Positions 51,067 through 59,238 of a stretch of DNA of 64,000 nucleotides are shown in pieces. A program made the position numbers and the translations under genes. The number at the start of each line of letters is the position of its first letter. The stretch's first letter is position 1. Location of the stretch: contig NZ_CP144373.1 of NCBI RefSeq assembly GCF_040450955.1, positions 431,001 through 495,000 of the forward strand. Direction: 5' to 3'. Source of the stretch: Thermodesulfovibrio sp. 3907-1M (lineage in GTDB: Bacteria; Nitrospirota; Thermodesulfovibrionia; Thermodesulfovibrionales; Thermodesulfovibrionaceae). The notes below the pieces were generated by a model. It ran no database searches, was not told the DNA's origin, and saw only the letters and a list, made by a program, of their open reading frames with translations.

Positions 51067-53271
51067 ATGATTTTTCAGACTTTTTTATGCATTATGTTTG
51101 TTTTATGTCTTTTTTTACCTGTTTTTGCAGAGGAAAAGGATGCAAAGCTTGAGGAGATCGTGGTTACTGCTACAAGAACAGAGACTTCAGCTGAGTCTGC
51201 ACCGGCATCTGTAAGCATTGTAACAAAGGAGAAAATTGAGCTTAAAGCACCTAAGAGCATTGACCAGACATTGAATGATGTCCCTGGTGTATTCGTAAGA
51301 AGAGGCAAAGGTTTGATGGATACTCTTTCATTTATTACTTTGAGAGGTATTCCTGATCAGAAAAGAACACTGATTCTTATGGATGGAGTGATTCTAAATA
51401 ATCCATATACAGGCAATGTAAAGATGGGCGGATACTATCCAGAAGACCTTGAAAGAGTTGAGGTTGTTAAAGGACCTTTTTCATCACTTTATGGTGGATA
51501 TGCAATGGGTGGCGTTGTAAACTTTATTACGAAAATGCCTGAAAAGAGGGAGTTTACTTTTAAAACAGGATATGGCTCAAGCTGGGACAGAGGAAAAGCA
51601 ATGGATGATATGAGAAGAATTTACGCATCCTATGGAGATAAACTCTGGGATAGATTAAGCATATTTTTAAGTTATGGCTGGCAGGGAACAAACGGATATC
51701 CAACTGATTTGAATGTTCAGACATCAAAGCCAACTACAGGAATTACTGGATATGAAATAACTTCAACAAGAGAGGGTAAAACAGCCTATTTAATTGGTGA
51801 TAAAGGAGATAATCGTTGGTGGGATGATGGAATTACAATAAAAGCACAGTATGAATTCACAAAAGATACAAAAATAAATTTTGCCTTTATGAGAAACCGT
51901 TATGAATACAACTATGATGACCCTCATACATATTTAAGGGATGCTTCTGGCAATCCTGTATGGAAATATGGAAGTGTAAGTGAAAGTACATTTCTTCCAG
52001 GTGCTGGAGGGAGAATTCAGAATACATATAAGATTGGATTAGAATCAAATCTTTACAAAGACTTAAAAATGAAGCTGAATCTTTCATACCTTGATACAGA
52101 AAAAGACTGGTATGTAACAACTTTATCTCAGGCAACAAGGTCTGGATGTGGCTCAGATCCGACAAAATGTGGTTATGTATCAAATACTCCTGCAGAATCA
52201 TACATGGCTGACTTACAGTTTAGTCTTCCAGTTTTTAACAATCAAATTCTTACTTTTGGTGGTTCCTTCAGGCACGGATATGCAGATACAAAGGAAAAGT
52301 ATTTAAAAGACTGGAGAGACGAAGATTCAACAACAACCTTAAAGTACGAATCAAAGGGAAAGGATAGAACATACGCTATTTTTATTCAGGATGAGATAAT
52401 GCTTCTCAATAATTTGACTGCTTATGTAGGTTTTAGAGAGGACTGGTGGAAAACCTATGATGGATATGTAAATGATGTCGGCAAAGCTGGTTATCCAAAG
52501 GATTATCCATCAAAGTCAAAATCCTCCTTTTCACCAAAGTTAGCTCTTGTTTATAAACCCTTTGATACAACAACTCTTCGTGGCTCAGTGGGAAAAGCAT
52601 TCAGACCTCCAACAGTATATGAGCTTTACAGAACATGGACATCATCTACAGGAATTACATATGCTGCAAATCCTAATTTAGATCCTGAAACTGTTGTCTC
52701 ATGGGATATTGGAGTTGAGCAAAAACTGTGGAAAGGTGCAAAAGTCTCTTTAACATATTTTGAGAACTACATGAAGGATCTAATTTATCGTAAAACAGTT
52801 ACATCAAAATATCAGGAACTTGTTAATGTTGGAAAAGCTGAATCAAGGGGGGTTGAGTTTGAGATTGAGCAAAGATTTGAAAAATGGCTGAGATTATTCA
52901 GTAACTTTACATATACTGACTCTAAAATTAAAGAAAATGAAGCTAACCCAAAAACTGTTGGATGCAGACTTACATATACACCTCTGTGGAGAGCAAATAT
53001 TGGGGCAGAGTTTGAAAAATCAGGATTTTCAGCCATGGTTATCGGAAGATATGTGGGTAAGTGGTTCAGTAATGATGATAACTCAGACTATGTCAACAAT
53101 GTCTATGGCTCCTATGACCCATACTTTGTTGTTGATGGAAGAGTATCTTACCAGCTTACAAAGTTTGCAAAGCTGAGTTTCTCAGTGGACAATATCTTTG
53201 ATAGAAAGTACTATCAATACTACAGAGCACCGGGAAGATCATGGTTTACAGAGCTTACATTAAACTTTTAG
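51067..53271 (+). CDS. TonB-dependent outer-membrane receptor, set 2
   Basis: 734 residues, intact. It has the signal peptide shared with set 1, a TonB-box-like EEIVVTATRTET, a plug domain (SIDQTLNDVPGVFVRRGKG, VEVVKGPFSSLYGGYAMGGVVNFITK), and a 22-strand-type barrel ending LTLNF. The SVGKAFRPPTVYELYRTW and SRGVEFEIEQRF blocks are typical of cobalamin and Fe-siderophore/haem receptors. Two cysteines (SGCGSDPTKCG) lie in one long extracellular loop. It heads the set that runs into the CobN/BchID chelatase genes, so the ligand may be a tetrapyrrole. Confidence 0.9.
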   Translation: MIFQTFLCIMFVLCLFLPVFAEEKDAKLEEIVVTATRTETSAESAPASVSIVTKEKIELKAPKSIDQTLNDVPGVFVRRGKGLMDTLSFITLRGIPDQKRTLILMDGVILNNPYTGNVKMGGYYPEDLERVEVVKGPFSSLYGGYAMGGVVNFITKMPEKREFTFKTGYGSSWDRGKAMDDMRRIYASYGDKLWDRLSIFLSYGWQGTNGYPTDLNVQTSKPTTGITGYEITSTREGKTAYLIGDKGDNRWWDDGITIKAQYEFTKDTKINFAFMRNRYEYNYDDPHTYLRDASGNPVWKYGSVSESTFLPGAGGRIQNTYKIGLESNLYKDLKMKLNLSYLDTEKDWYVTTLSQATRSGCGSDPTKCGYVSNTPAESYMADLQFSLPVFNNQILTFGGSFRHGYADTKEKYLKDWRDEDSTTTLKYESKGKDRTYAIFIQDEIMLLNNLTAYVGFREDWWKTYDGYVNDVGKAGYPKDYPSKSKSSFSPKLALVYKPFDTTTLRGSVGKAFRPPTVYELYRTWTSSTGITYAANPNLDPETVVSWDIGVEQKLWKGAKVSLTYFENYMKDLIYRKTVTSKYQELVNVGKAESRGVEFEIEQRFEKWLRLFSNFTYTDSKIKENEANPKTVGCRLTYTPLWRANIGAEFEKSGFSAMVIGRYVGKWFSNDDNSDYVNNVYGSYDPYFVVDGRVSYQLTKFAKLSFSVDNIFDRKYYQYYRAPGRSWFTELTLNF

Positions 53272-54236
53272 CTTTTTTAATTACATTAACATGGGTAGGG
53301 GCAACTTATGCCTCTACCTATACTGTAGTTGACAAGCTTGATAGAAAGATTACTGTTGAGGTTCCTGTGAAAAGAGCGGTGATTGTCATTTCTTATGAAC
53401 TCATTCCTGCATTGAATATATGGAATCAAGTAGCAGGGGTATCCCGCTGGGCAGAGGAGCACTGTGATCTTTATAAAGCAATTGTTAAGACAAATCCTCA
53501 ATTGAGAAAACCAACTGTAGGTGCAGGCTCTGATGTCAATGTTGAAGCAGTTCTTAAGCTTAATCCTGATATTGTGATTACTTGGACATACAATCCAAAT
53601 ACCATAAAATTTCTTGAAGAAAAAGGTATCAATGTAATAGGAATATATCCTGACAGCCTGAGCGAGCTTTATGAAGTAATGAGAATTCATGGAAAGCTTT
53701 TTGGAAAAGAAAAAAGAGCAGAGGACATTATTTCAGAGATGAAGAAAATTTTCAAGCTTATAAAAGACAGGGTATCAAAGATACCAATGAACAAAAGAAA
53801 AAAAGTTATACATCTTGGTGGAAAACCAACAACAGTTTCAGGTGCTGTTGGTGTTACAAATGATGTGATTGAGATTGCAGGTGGAGTAAATCCTGCCAAC
53901 TCAATAAAGCAGAGGAATATGGATGTATCAGTGGAAAAAATTATTCAGTGGAATCCTGATGTGATTTTTATATGGGGCTCAGCAGGATACAATGAATCGT
54001 GGCTCTACAATAACTCTCAATGGAGATTTGTAAAGGCAGTAAGGGAGCATAAAGTTTATAAACTTCCAAAGTGGTCCACATGGTCACCAAGACTTGCACC
54101 AGTAGCGCTATACATGGCAATGAAGATTTATCCTGAAGCATTTAAAGATATTGATTTTGAAAAAATTGCTGACAGCTTCTACCGAAAAGTATTCGGAATA
54201 TCCTATTATAATGTGAGGCAGTATGAAGGGTATTAA
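53241..54236 (+). CDS. Periplasmic metal-chelate binding protein, set 2 (BtuF/FecB family)
   Basis: 331 residues; the start overlaps the receptor gene by 31 bases. A signal peptide (ending ATYAS) is followed by YTVVDKLDRKITVEVPVKRAV, NVEAVLKLNPDIVITWT, and WNPDVIFIWGSAGY, with a C-terminal FYRKVFGISYYNV. Family PF01497. It is only distantly similar to the set 1 protein, so the two importers probably have different ligands. Confidence 0.87.
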   Translation: MVYRAYIKLLAFLITLTWVGATYASTYTVVDKLDRKITVEVPVKRAVIVISYELIPALNIWNQVAGVSRWAEEHCDLYKAIVKTNPQLRKPTVGAGSDVNVEAVLKLNPDIVITWTYNPNTIKFLEEKGINVIGIYPDSLSELYEVMRIHGKLFGKEKRAEDIISEMKKIFKLIKDRVSKIPMNKRKKVIHLGGKPTTVSGAVGVTNDVIEIAGGVNPANSIKQRNMDVSVEKIIQWNPDVIFIWGSAGYNESWLYNNSQWRFVKAVREHKVYKLPKWSTWSPRLAPVALYMAMKIYPEAFKDIDFEKIADSFYRKVFGISYYNVRQYEGY

Positions 54237-55224
54237 GGTATTGTTAATTATTGTTTCTCCTCTTTTGATTGGCTGGTTTGCGCTTTTTTTGGGTGCCTAT
54301 GGAGTGACACCTGTTATGGTTTTAAAGATACTGCTTAATGAAGCCCTTCACGTTTTTGATATAGGCGATATTCCTGAAAAAGCGATAATCATTGATATAA
54401 GGCTTCCGAGAGTAATTCTTGCCGGGCTTGTTGGAGCAGCACTGTCTTGTGCAGGGGTGACGCTTCAGGGAATATTTCGTAATCCACTTGTTGACCCTTT
54501 CATTCTTGGTGTTTCAGCAGGTGCAGCTTTTGGATGTGCCATAACAATTGGATTTTTAAGCTATCTACCAATTCAGCTTATGGCTTTTGTTTTTGCAGTA
54601 GCATCAGTTGTTATTACCTACTCTGTTGCAAGAACACAGGGAGAGGTATCCCGTCTTCCTCTTATTCTCTCAGGAGTGATTGTTTCAGCCTTTTTTACAG
54701 CAATGGTTTCAATTGTGAAGTTTCTTGTTGACCCTCATAAGCTTCAGAGCATTGTTTACTGGTTGATGGGAAGCTTTTCTCTTGCTGACTGGAATACAGT
54801 AAAGATGGCAGGTATAGGTATTTTTGCGGGAATTTTTCCCATATTTCTCATGCGATGGAGGCTTAATGTTATGAGCATGGGAGAGGAGGAAGCAAAATCT
54901 CTTGGTGTGAATATATCAAGGGATAGAATTCTTTTCATTGGATTTTCAACTCTTGCAGTTGCAGTTGCCACATCTGTTACAGGGATTATTGGCTGGGTTG
55001 GTCTTATGGTTCCTCATCTTGTAAGAATGCTTACAGGTCCTGACCATAAAACTCTTTTGCCATTGAGTCTTGCAGCAGGAGCATCATTTATGATTTTAGC
55101 TGACACTGTATCAAGAACCCTTACGAGTTTTGACATTCCTGTGGGAATAGTAACAGCAATTACAGGAGCACCGTTTTTTATATATTTGATGAAAAGAGGC
55201 GGAAAGCAAGCTTGGGGCAAGTGA
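54223..55224 (+). CDS. FecCD/BtuC-family ABC permease, set 2
   Basis: 333 residues with about nine or ten transmembrane helices. Motifs are IRLPRVILAGLVGAALSCAG, VTLQGIFRNPLVDPFILGVS, and GIIGWVGLMVPHLVRMLTGPDH. It overlaps both neighbouring genes, so the set is translated as one unit. Confidence 0.9.
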   Translation: MKGIKVLLIIVSPLLIGWFALFLGAYGVTPVMVLKILLNEALHVFDIGDIPEKAIIIDIRLPRVILAGLVGAALSCAGVTLQGIFRNPLVDPFILGVSAGAAFGCAITIGFLSYLPIQLMAFVFAVASVVITYSVARTQGEVSRLPLILSGVIVSAFFTAMVSIVKFLVDPHKLQSIVYWLMGSFSLADWNTVKMAGIGIFAGIFPIFLMRWRLNVMSMGEEEAKSLGVNISRDRILFIGFSTLAVAVATSVTGIIGWVGLMVPHLVRMLTGPDHKTLLPLSLAAGASFMILADTVSRTLTSFDIPVGIVTAITGAPFFIYLMKRGGKQAWGK

Positions 55225-55994
55225 TGCTTGAGGTTAATGAGCTATTTTTCAGACATAAAGGTGAAAGCAGGGATGTCATTAAGGGAGTAAGCTTTCAGGC
55301 TAAAAAAGGACAAATAACTACCATTCTTGGACCAAATGGCTCAGGAAAAACAACTCTTTTTAAATGTATCTCAGGTTTGTGGAAGTATTACAGGGGTGAG
55401 GTGAGGGTAAATGGAGCTTCAGTTGAAGGTCTCTCATTCAGAAAAAGGGCTCGTTTTTTTTCAGTTGTTCCTCAGGAGCATGAGCCACCTTTTTCATACT
55501 CTGTTTTTGATGTGGTTTTAATGGGAAGAGCAAGTTATGTGGGAGTTTTTTCGTCTCCAGGGAAAAGAGATTATGAGAAAGTAAGTGAAGCATTAAGCAT
55601 TGTTGGGATTGAGCATCTTAAGGATAATCCTTATACAAAGATAAGTGGTGGAGAGCGTCAGCTTACATTGATAGCCAGGGCAATCGCACAGGGTGCGCCT
55701 GTAATGCTACTTGATGAGCCAACAAGTCATCTTGACTTTAGAAATCAGATAAATGTGCTTAAAAAAATTAAGGAAATTGTAAGAGAAAGACAATTGACTG
55801 CTGTAATGACTCTTCATGACCCCAATCTTTCAGGATTTTTCTCAGATAAAGTTGTTGTAATTAATTCAGGAGCAAAGGTTGCAGAAGGCAAACCAGATGA
55901 TATCATTACTGAGGAGCTGATTAAAAGGGTCTATGGTGTGGATGTAAAAAGAAGCTTTATTGACGGGCAGAGCATAATATGTCCAGTGCTGTAA
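55224..55994 (+). CDS. FecE/BtuD-family ABC ATPase, set 2
   Basis: 256 residues from the ATG at 55224 (TGATG overlap with the permease stop); a GTG at 55221 or TTG at 55212 are alternatives. Walker A is GPNGSGKTT, the signature ISGGERQLTLIARAI, and Walker B VMLLDEPTSHLDF. It powers the set 2 permease. Confidence 0.92.
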   Translation: MLEVNELFFRHKGESRDVIKGVSFQAKKGQITTILGPNGSGKTTLFKCISGLWKYYRGEVRVNGASVEGLSFRKRARFFSVVPQEHEPPFSYSVFDVVLMGRASYVGVFSSPGKRDYEKVSEALSIVGIEHLKDNPYTKISGGERQLTLIARAIAQGAPVMLLDEPTSHLDFRNQINVLKKIKEIVRERQLTAVMTLHDPNLSGFFSDKVVVINSGAKVAEGKPDDIITEELIKRVYGVDVKRSFIDGQSIICPVL

Positions 55995-56053
55995 ATCAGA
56001 AAGTAACCATCTTCATCTCTTTCAATAATGACAGGAAAACTAAATCTTTTCAT
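55931..56053 (-). pseudogene. HicB-like antitoxin remnant
   Basis: 40 residues on the minus strand. The start MKRFSFPVIIERDEDGYFLI is like the beginning of HicB antitoxins; the rest has no similarity and runs antisense into the end of the ABC ATPase gene. A TATAAT box (56086-56081) and a GAGG site before the ATG are preserved. It looks like the 5' end of a toxin-antitoxin operon whose body was lost. Confidence 0.45.
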
Positions 56054-56120
56054 TTTAAAACCTCAAGTTCTTTGATTTTTATTATAAAACTCTTAAAAAA
56101 TTTTTCCAATGGAGGCTTGT

Positions 56121-58514
56121 ATGCTTAAAGTTGTAGCAGTTGTATGGCAGAGTTATTACAACATGCTTCTTAAGGCATCAAAAGATATAAAGGATTTTTC
56201 AGTTAAAGTTTACTCTGTAAGAGCACTTGAAAATGAACCTGAAAAACTTGATATTGCTTTAAGAGATATTGAAGATGCTGATATTCTATTTTTTTATCGT
56301 TCAAATGAGTCTGTATGGGAGAAGATTGAAAGAAAACTAAAAGAAGGTGGCATTAAAGGCAAAGTTGTCTGTCTTGGACATGACCCTTCATACTGGACTC
56401 TCTCAGATGTTGCTCCTGAAATTATAGGGAAAGCTTATAGTTATCTTGTTATAAACGGTGAGAAAAATATAAAAAATATGTTTCTATTTTTAGCCAGTAA
56501 TGTTGCAGGACTTGATATTCATTACGAAGAGCCTGAACAGATTCCATGGGAAGGAGTTTATCATCCAGATGCTGAAAAGATTTTTACCAGTATTGATGAA
56601 TATATGGATTGGTATAAAAAGAAGGATGCTCCAACTGTTGGCATTCTTTTTTCAAGGCATTACTGGATAAATGGAAATACAGAGGTTGAGGATTTACTTA
56701 TCAGGGAGCTTGAAGCAAAGGGATTCAATGTAATCGCTGCTTTTGCCTATTCAGTTAAAGATGATGCTCTTGGAACAAAGGGAAGTGGAGAGGTAGTTCT
56801 TGAGTGGTTTATTGATAAAGAAGGCAAGCCAAGAATTGACGCAATGGTAAAGCTAATATCATTCTTTCTTGGAACAAGCAGAACAAAAAGAATGGATAAC
56901 ACTGACATTGCCTCAGATGGAGTAGAAATTCTTAAAAAGCTTGATGTTCCTGTCATATCCCCTGTTTCTTCCTATTACAAAACAATTGAGGAATGGGAAA
57001 AGGAAGAGTTGAATCTTGACATAGGCTGGTCAGTTGCGCTTCCTGAGTTTGAAGGCGTGATTGAGCCTTTAATAATCTCTGCACAGGTTGAAGGAAGTGA
57101 AGATGAAAGAAGAAAGATGCCAATAAAAGAGAGAGTGAAAAAGCTTGCTCTTAGAATTGAAAGATGGATTGATTTAAGAAGAACACCTCCTCATCAAAGA
57201 AAGATTGCCTTTATTCTTCATAACAATCCCTGTGCCTCTGTTGAGGCAACTGTTGGCTCTGCAGCCCATCTTGACAGCCTTGAAAGCGTGGTTAGAATTA
57301 TGAAAAGAATGAAAGAAGCTGGTTACAATGTAGAGCCTCCAGAGGATGGAAAGGCATTGATTGATGAAATAATGAATAAAAAGGCAATATCAGAGTTCAG
57401 ATGGACAACTGTTGAGGAGATTGCCCTAAAAGGTGGTGCCTTGGCATTTGTTGATAAAGAGAAATATCTTAAGTGGTTTAATGAACTTCCTGAGAAGACA
57501 CGGCTCAGAATGATTGAGGCATGGGGAGAGCCTCCTGGTGAGCATAAAAACGGTATTCCACCAGCTATGGTTTATGATGGAAAGATTGTTATCACAGGCT
57601 TAAACTTTGGGAATGTGCTTGTAATGGTTCAGCCAAAGCGTGGATGTGCAGGCGCAAGATGTGATGGACAGGTATGTAAGATTCTTCATGACCCTGATGT
57701 TCCACCTCCTCATCAGTATGTGGCAACATATAAGTGGCTTTCAAGGGAGTTTAAGGTTAATGCGATTGTTCATGTGGGAACACATGGAAATCTTGAGTTT
57801 TTACCAGGGAAAGCAGTAGGGCTTTCAAATGCCTGTTTCCCTGATATAGGAATAGACACTGTCCCTCATCTTTATATTTACAACGCGGATAATCCTCCTG
57901 AGGGAACAATAGCAAAAAGGCGAAGTTATGCAGTGCTTGTTGACCATATGCAGACAGTTCTAACTGAAGGCGGGTTGTACAGTGAACTTTTAGAACTTGA
58001 AAGACTTCTCGGTGAGTACGAGGATGTAAAGAAAAAAGAGCCTGCAAGAAAACATGCTCTTGAGCATTTAATAATTGCTGAGATAAAAAAAGCTAAAATT
58101 GACCATGAAATAAAGATTTTTCACAATGCAAGAAAGGTTCAGCTTTCCAGTCTTACCCATGAAGAGCTTCATCAAATACCATTTGAAAAGATAGTTGAGG
58201 AAACACATGGCAAGCTATCTTTGATTAGGAACACTCAGATTCAGGATGGAATGCATATATTTGGTGATACTCCTAAGGGAGAAAGAAGAGTTGATTTCAT
58301 TTATTCCATATTAAGATATGATTCAGGTGATGAGCATTCATTGAAAAAGGAGGTGGCAAGACTTCTTGGTTATGAATTAAGTGAACTTTTATCACACCAG
58401 AGCAAGATTGACCCTATAACAGGTAAATCATACGGAGCAATAATTGAGGAAATAGACAGAATAGGCAAAGAGATAGTAAGGGAAGTTCTGAATCAGCAAT
58501 ATGTTGGTTTGTAA
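56121..58514 (+). CDS. cobN: CobN-like chelatase large subunit, N-terminal part
   Basis: 797 residues from the ATG at 56121, which has GGAGG at 56112; the ATG at 56109 lies above that site. It matches the first two thirds of CobN/BchH-type metal chelatase: VGILFSRHYWINGNTEVEDLL, HNNPCASVEATVGSAAHLDS, and the hallmark HVGTHGNLEFLPGKAVGLS. The usual C-terminal third is a separate gene 725 bases downstream (59239). CobN inserts cobalt in aerobic cobalamin synthesis, but related proteins next to haem importers (HmuS in Bacteroides) remove iron from haem. Neighbouring importer genes favour a role on an imported tetrapyrrole. Confidence 0.87.
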   Translation: MLKVVAVVWQSYYNMLLKASKDIKDFSVKVYSVRALENEPEKLDIALRDIEDADILFFYRSNESVWEKIERKLKEGGIKGKVVCLGHDPSYWTLSDVAPEIIGKAYSYLVINGEKNIKNMFLFLASNVAGLDIHYEEPEQIPWEGVYHPDAEKIFTSIDEYMDWYKKKDAPTVGILFSRHYWINGNTEVEDLLIRELEAKGFNVIAAFAYSVKDDALGTKGSGEVVLEWFIDKEGKPRIDAMVKLISFFLGTSRTKRMDNTDIASDGVEILKKLDVPVISPVSSYYKTIEEWEKEELNLDIGWSVALPEFEGVIEPLIISAQVEGSEDERRKMPIKERVKKLALRIERWIDLRRTPPHQRKIAFILHNNPCASVEATVGSAAHLDSLESVVRIMKRMKEAGYNVEPPEDGKALIDEIMNKKAISEFRWTTVEEIALKGGALAFVDKEKYLKWFNELPEKTRLRMIEAWGEPPGEHKNGIPPAMVYDGKIVITGLNFGNVLVMVQPKRGCAGARCDGQVCKILHDPDVPPPHQYVATYKWLSREFKVNAIVHVGTHGNLEFLPGKAVGLSNACFPDIGIDTVPHLYIYNADNPPEGTIAKRRSYAVLVDHMQTVLTEGGLYSELLELERLLGEYEDVKKKEPARKHALEHLIIAEIKKAKIDHEIKIFHNARKVQLSSLTHEELHQIPFEKIVEETHGKLSLIRNTQIQDGMHIFGDTPKGERRVDFIYSILRYDSGDEHSLKKEVARLLGYELSELLSHQSKIDPITGKSYGAIIEEIDRIGKEIVREVLNQQYVGL

Positions 58515-59008
58515 ATATGTATATCTGGAATTATTTCAAAATCTTTATCATTTGTGGCAAGATTATAGATACCGCATTCAAACATAGTTTCTATAAGCAG
58601 AGCATCATTTCCGAGAAAACCATATTGTTTTTTGATTTTTTGAGCTTTTTTAACATTATCAAAACTAATAGAAACTACATTGATATTCAAGTTTTCAATT
58701 ATATAAACAAGATTTCTGCTAATTTCAAGCTGTTTTACTATTTCTGGATTATTTTTGAGAAAGGTTGTTACTTTTTGCAGGGAAATTTCAGGAAATTTTA
58801 TAATGGCTTCTTCTATCATTACTCTATGAATTACTTCTTGTATAACAACTGCATTGGTAGAGCCCTTAATTTCTTGATTCTATATCCTTTTAAAAAATCT
58901 GAAGCAAGAGCGGTTAAAGATGGAATCTTTAGAAAAGAAATATATAAAGATATTCGCATCTATAAATACTTCAGTGTTATTTTCAATTTCTTCAAGAGTA
59001 TGAATTAT
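58493..59008 (-). pseudogene. PIN-domain (VapC-like) toxin, inactivated
   Basis: The reading frame gives VFIDANIFIYFFSKDS, SCFRFFKRI, then an in-frame TAG (58882-58880), and then NQEIKGSTNAVVIQEVIHRV up to the C-terminal NDALLIETMFECGIYNLATNDKD. Together this is a normal PIN domain with its acidic residues, broken by one stop. The expected start overlapping the antitoxin stop is ATA where ATG would fit (59008). The part after the stop could still start at 58819. Its 3' end overlaps the end of CobN part 1 by 22 bases. Confidence 0.78.
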
Positions 59009-59208
59009 TCAATTTCAAATTCCGGGTCAAGAGCTATTTTTTCAATTACTTCATTATTTAATCCCTTTATAATTCCGCTGAATAAATCAGCAATTGAAAG
59101 CTCATCTTCATCGGATATAATAATTTTAAAATGTTTCTTTTCTTTTATGGAAAATTCAGAGAGAGGTTTTAGAACACCATTTTCATATACAACTTTTAAA
59201 ATTTTCAT
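59005..59208 (-). CDS. AF2212-like (DUF104) antitoxin
   Basis: 67 residues. VVYENGVLKPLSEFSIKEKKHFKIII is the DUF104/AF2212 pattern, with an acidic C-terminus (LFSGIIKGL ... LDPEFEIE) that would wrap the toxin. It is the partner of the broken PIN toxin just downstream. An extended -10 box (TGCTATAAT, minus strand, 59222-59214) sits five bases above the ATG, so the message is probably leaderless. It lies antisense between the two halves of CobN. Confidence 0.83.
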   Translation of the reverse strand: MKILKVVYENGVLKPLSEFSIKEKKHFKIIISDEDELSIADLFSGIIKGLNNEVIEKIALDPEFEIE

Positions 59209-59213
59209 ATTTA

Positions 59214-59222
59214 ATTATAGCA
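59214..59222 (-). promoter_or_regulatory. Extended -10 promoter of the DUF104 antitoxin
   Basis: TGCTATAAT read on the minus strand, five bases before the start codon. It overlaps the upstream region of CobN part 2 on the other strand. Confidence 0.5.
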
Positions 59223-59238
59223 CAAAATTGGAGGTGGC

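Larger units (their letters stand above)
50883..51169 (+). repeat. 287-bp duplication, copy 2 (promoter, leader, signal peptide)
   Basis: The second copy of 43786-44072, with three substitutions and no gaps. All four short hairpins and the terminator are unchanged. Two differences lie outside the hairpin stems in single-stranded parts and one lies in the promoter spacer. Confidence 0.95.
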
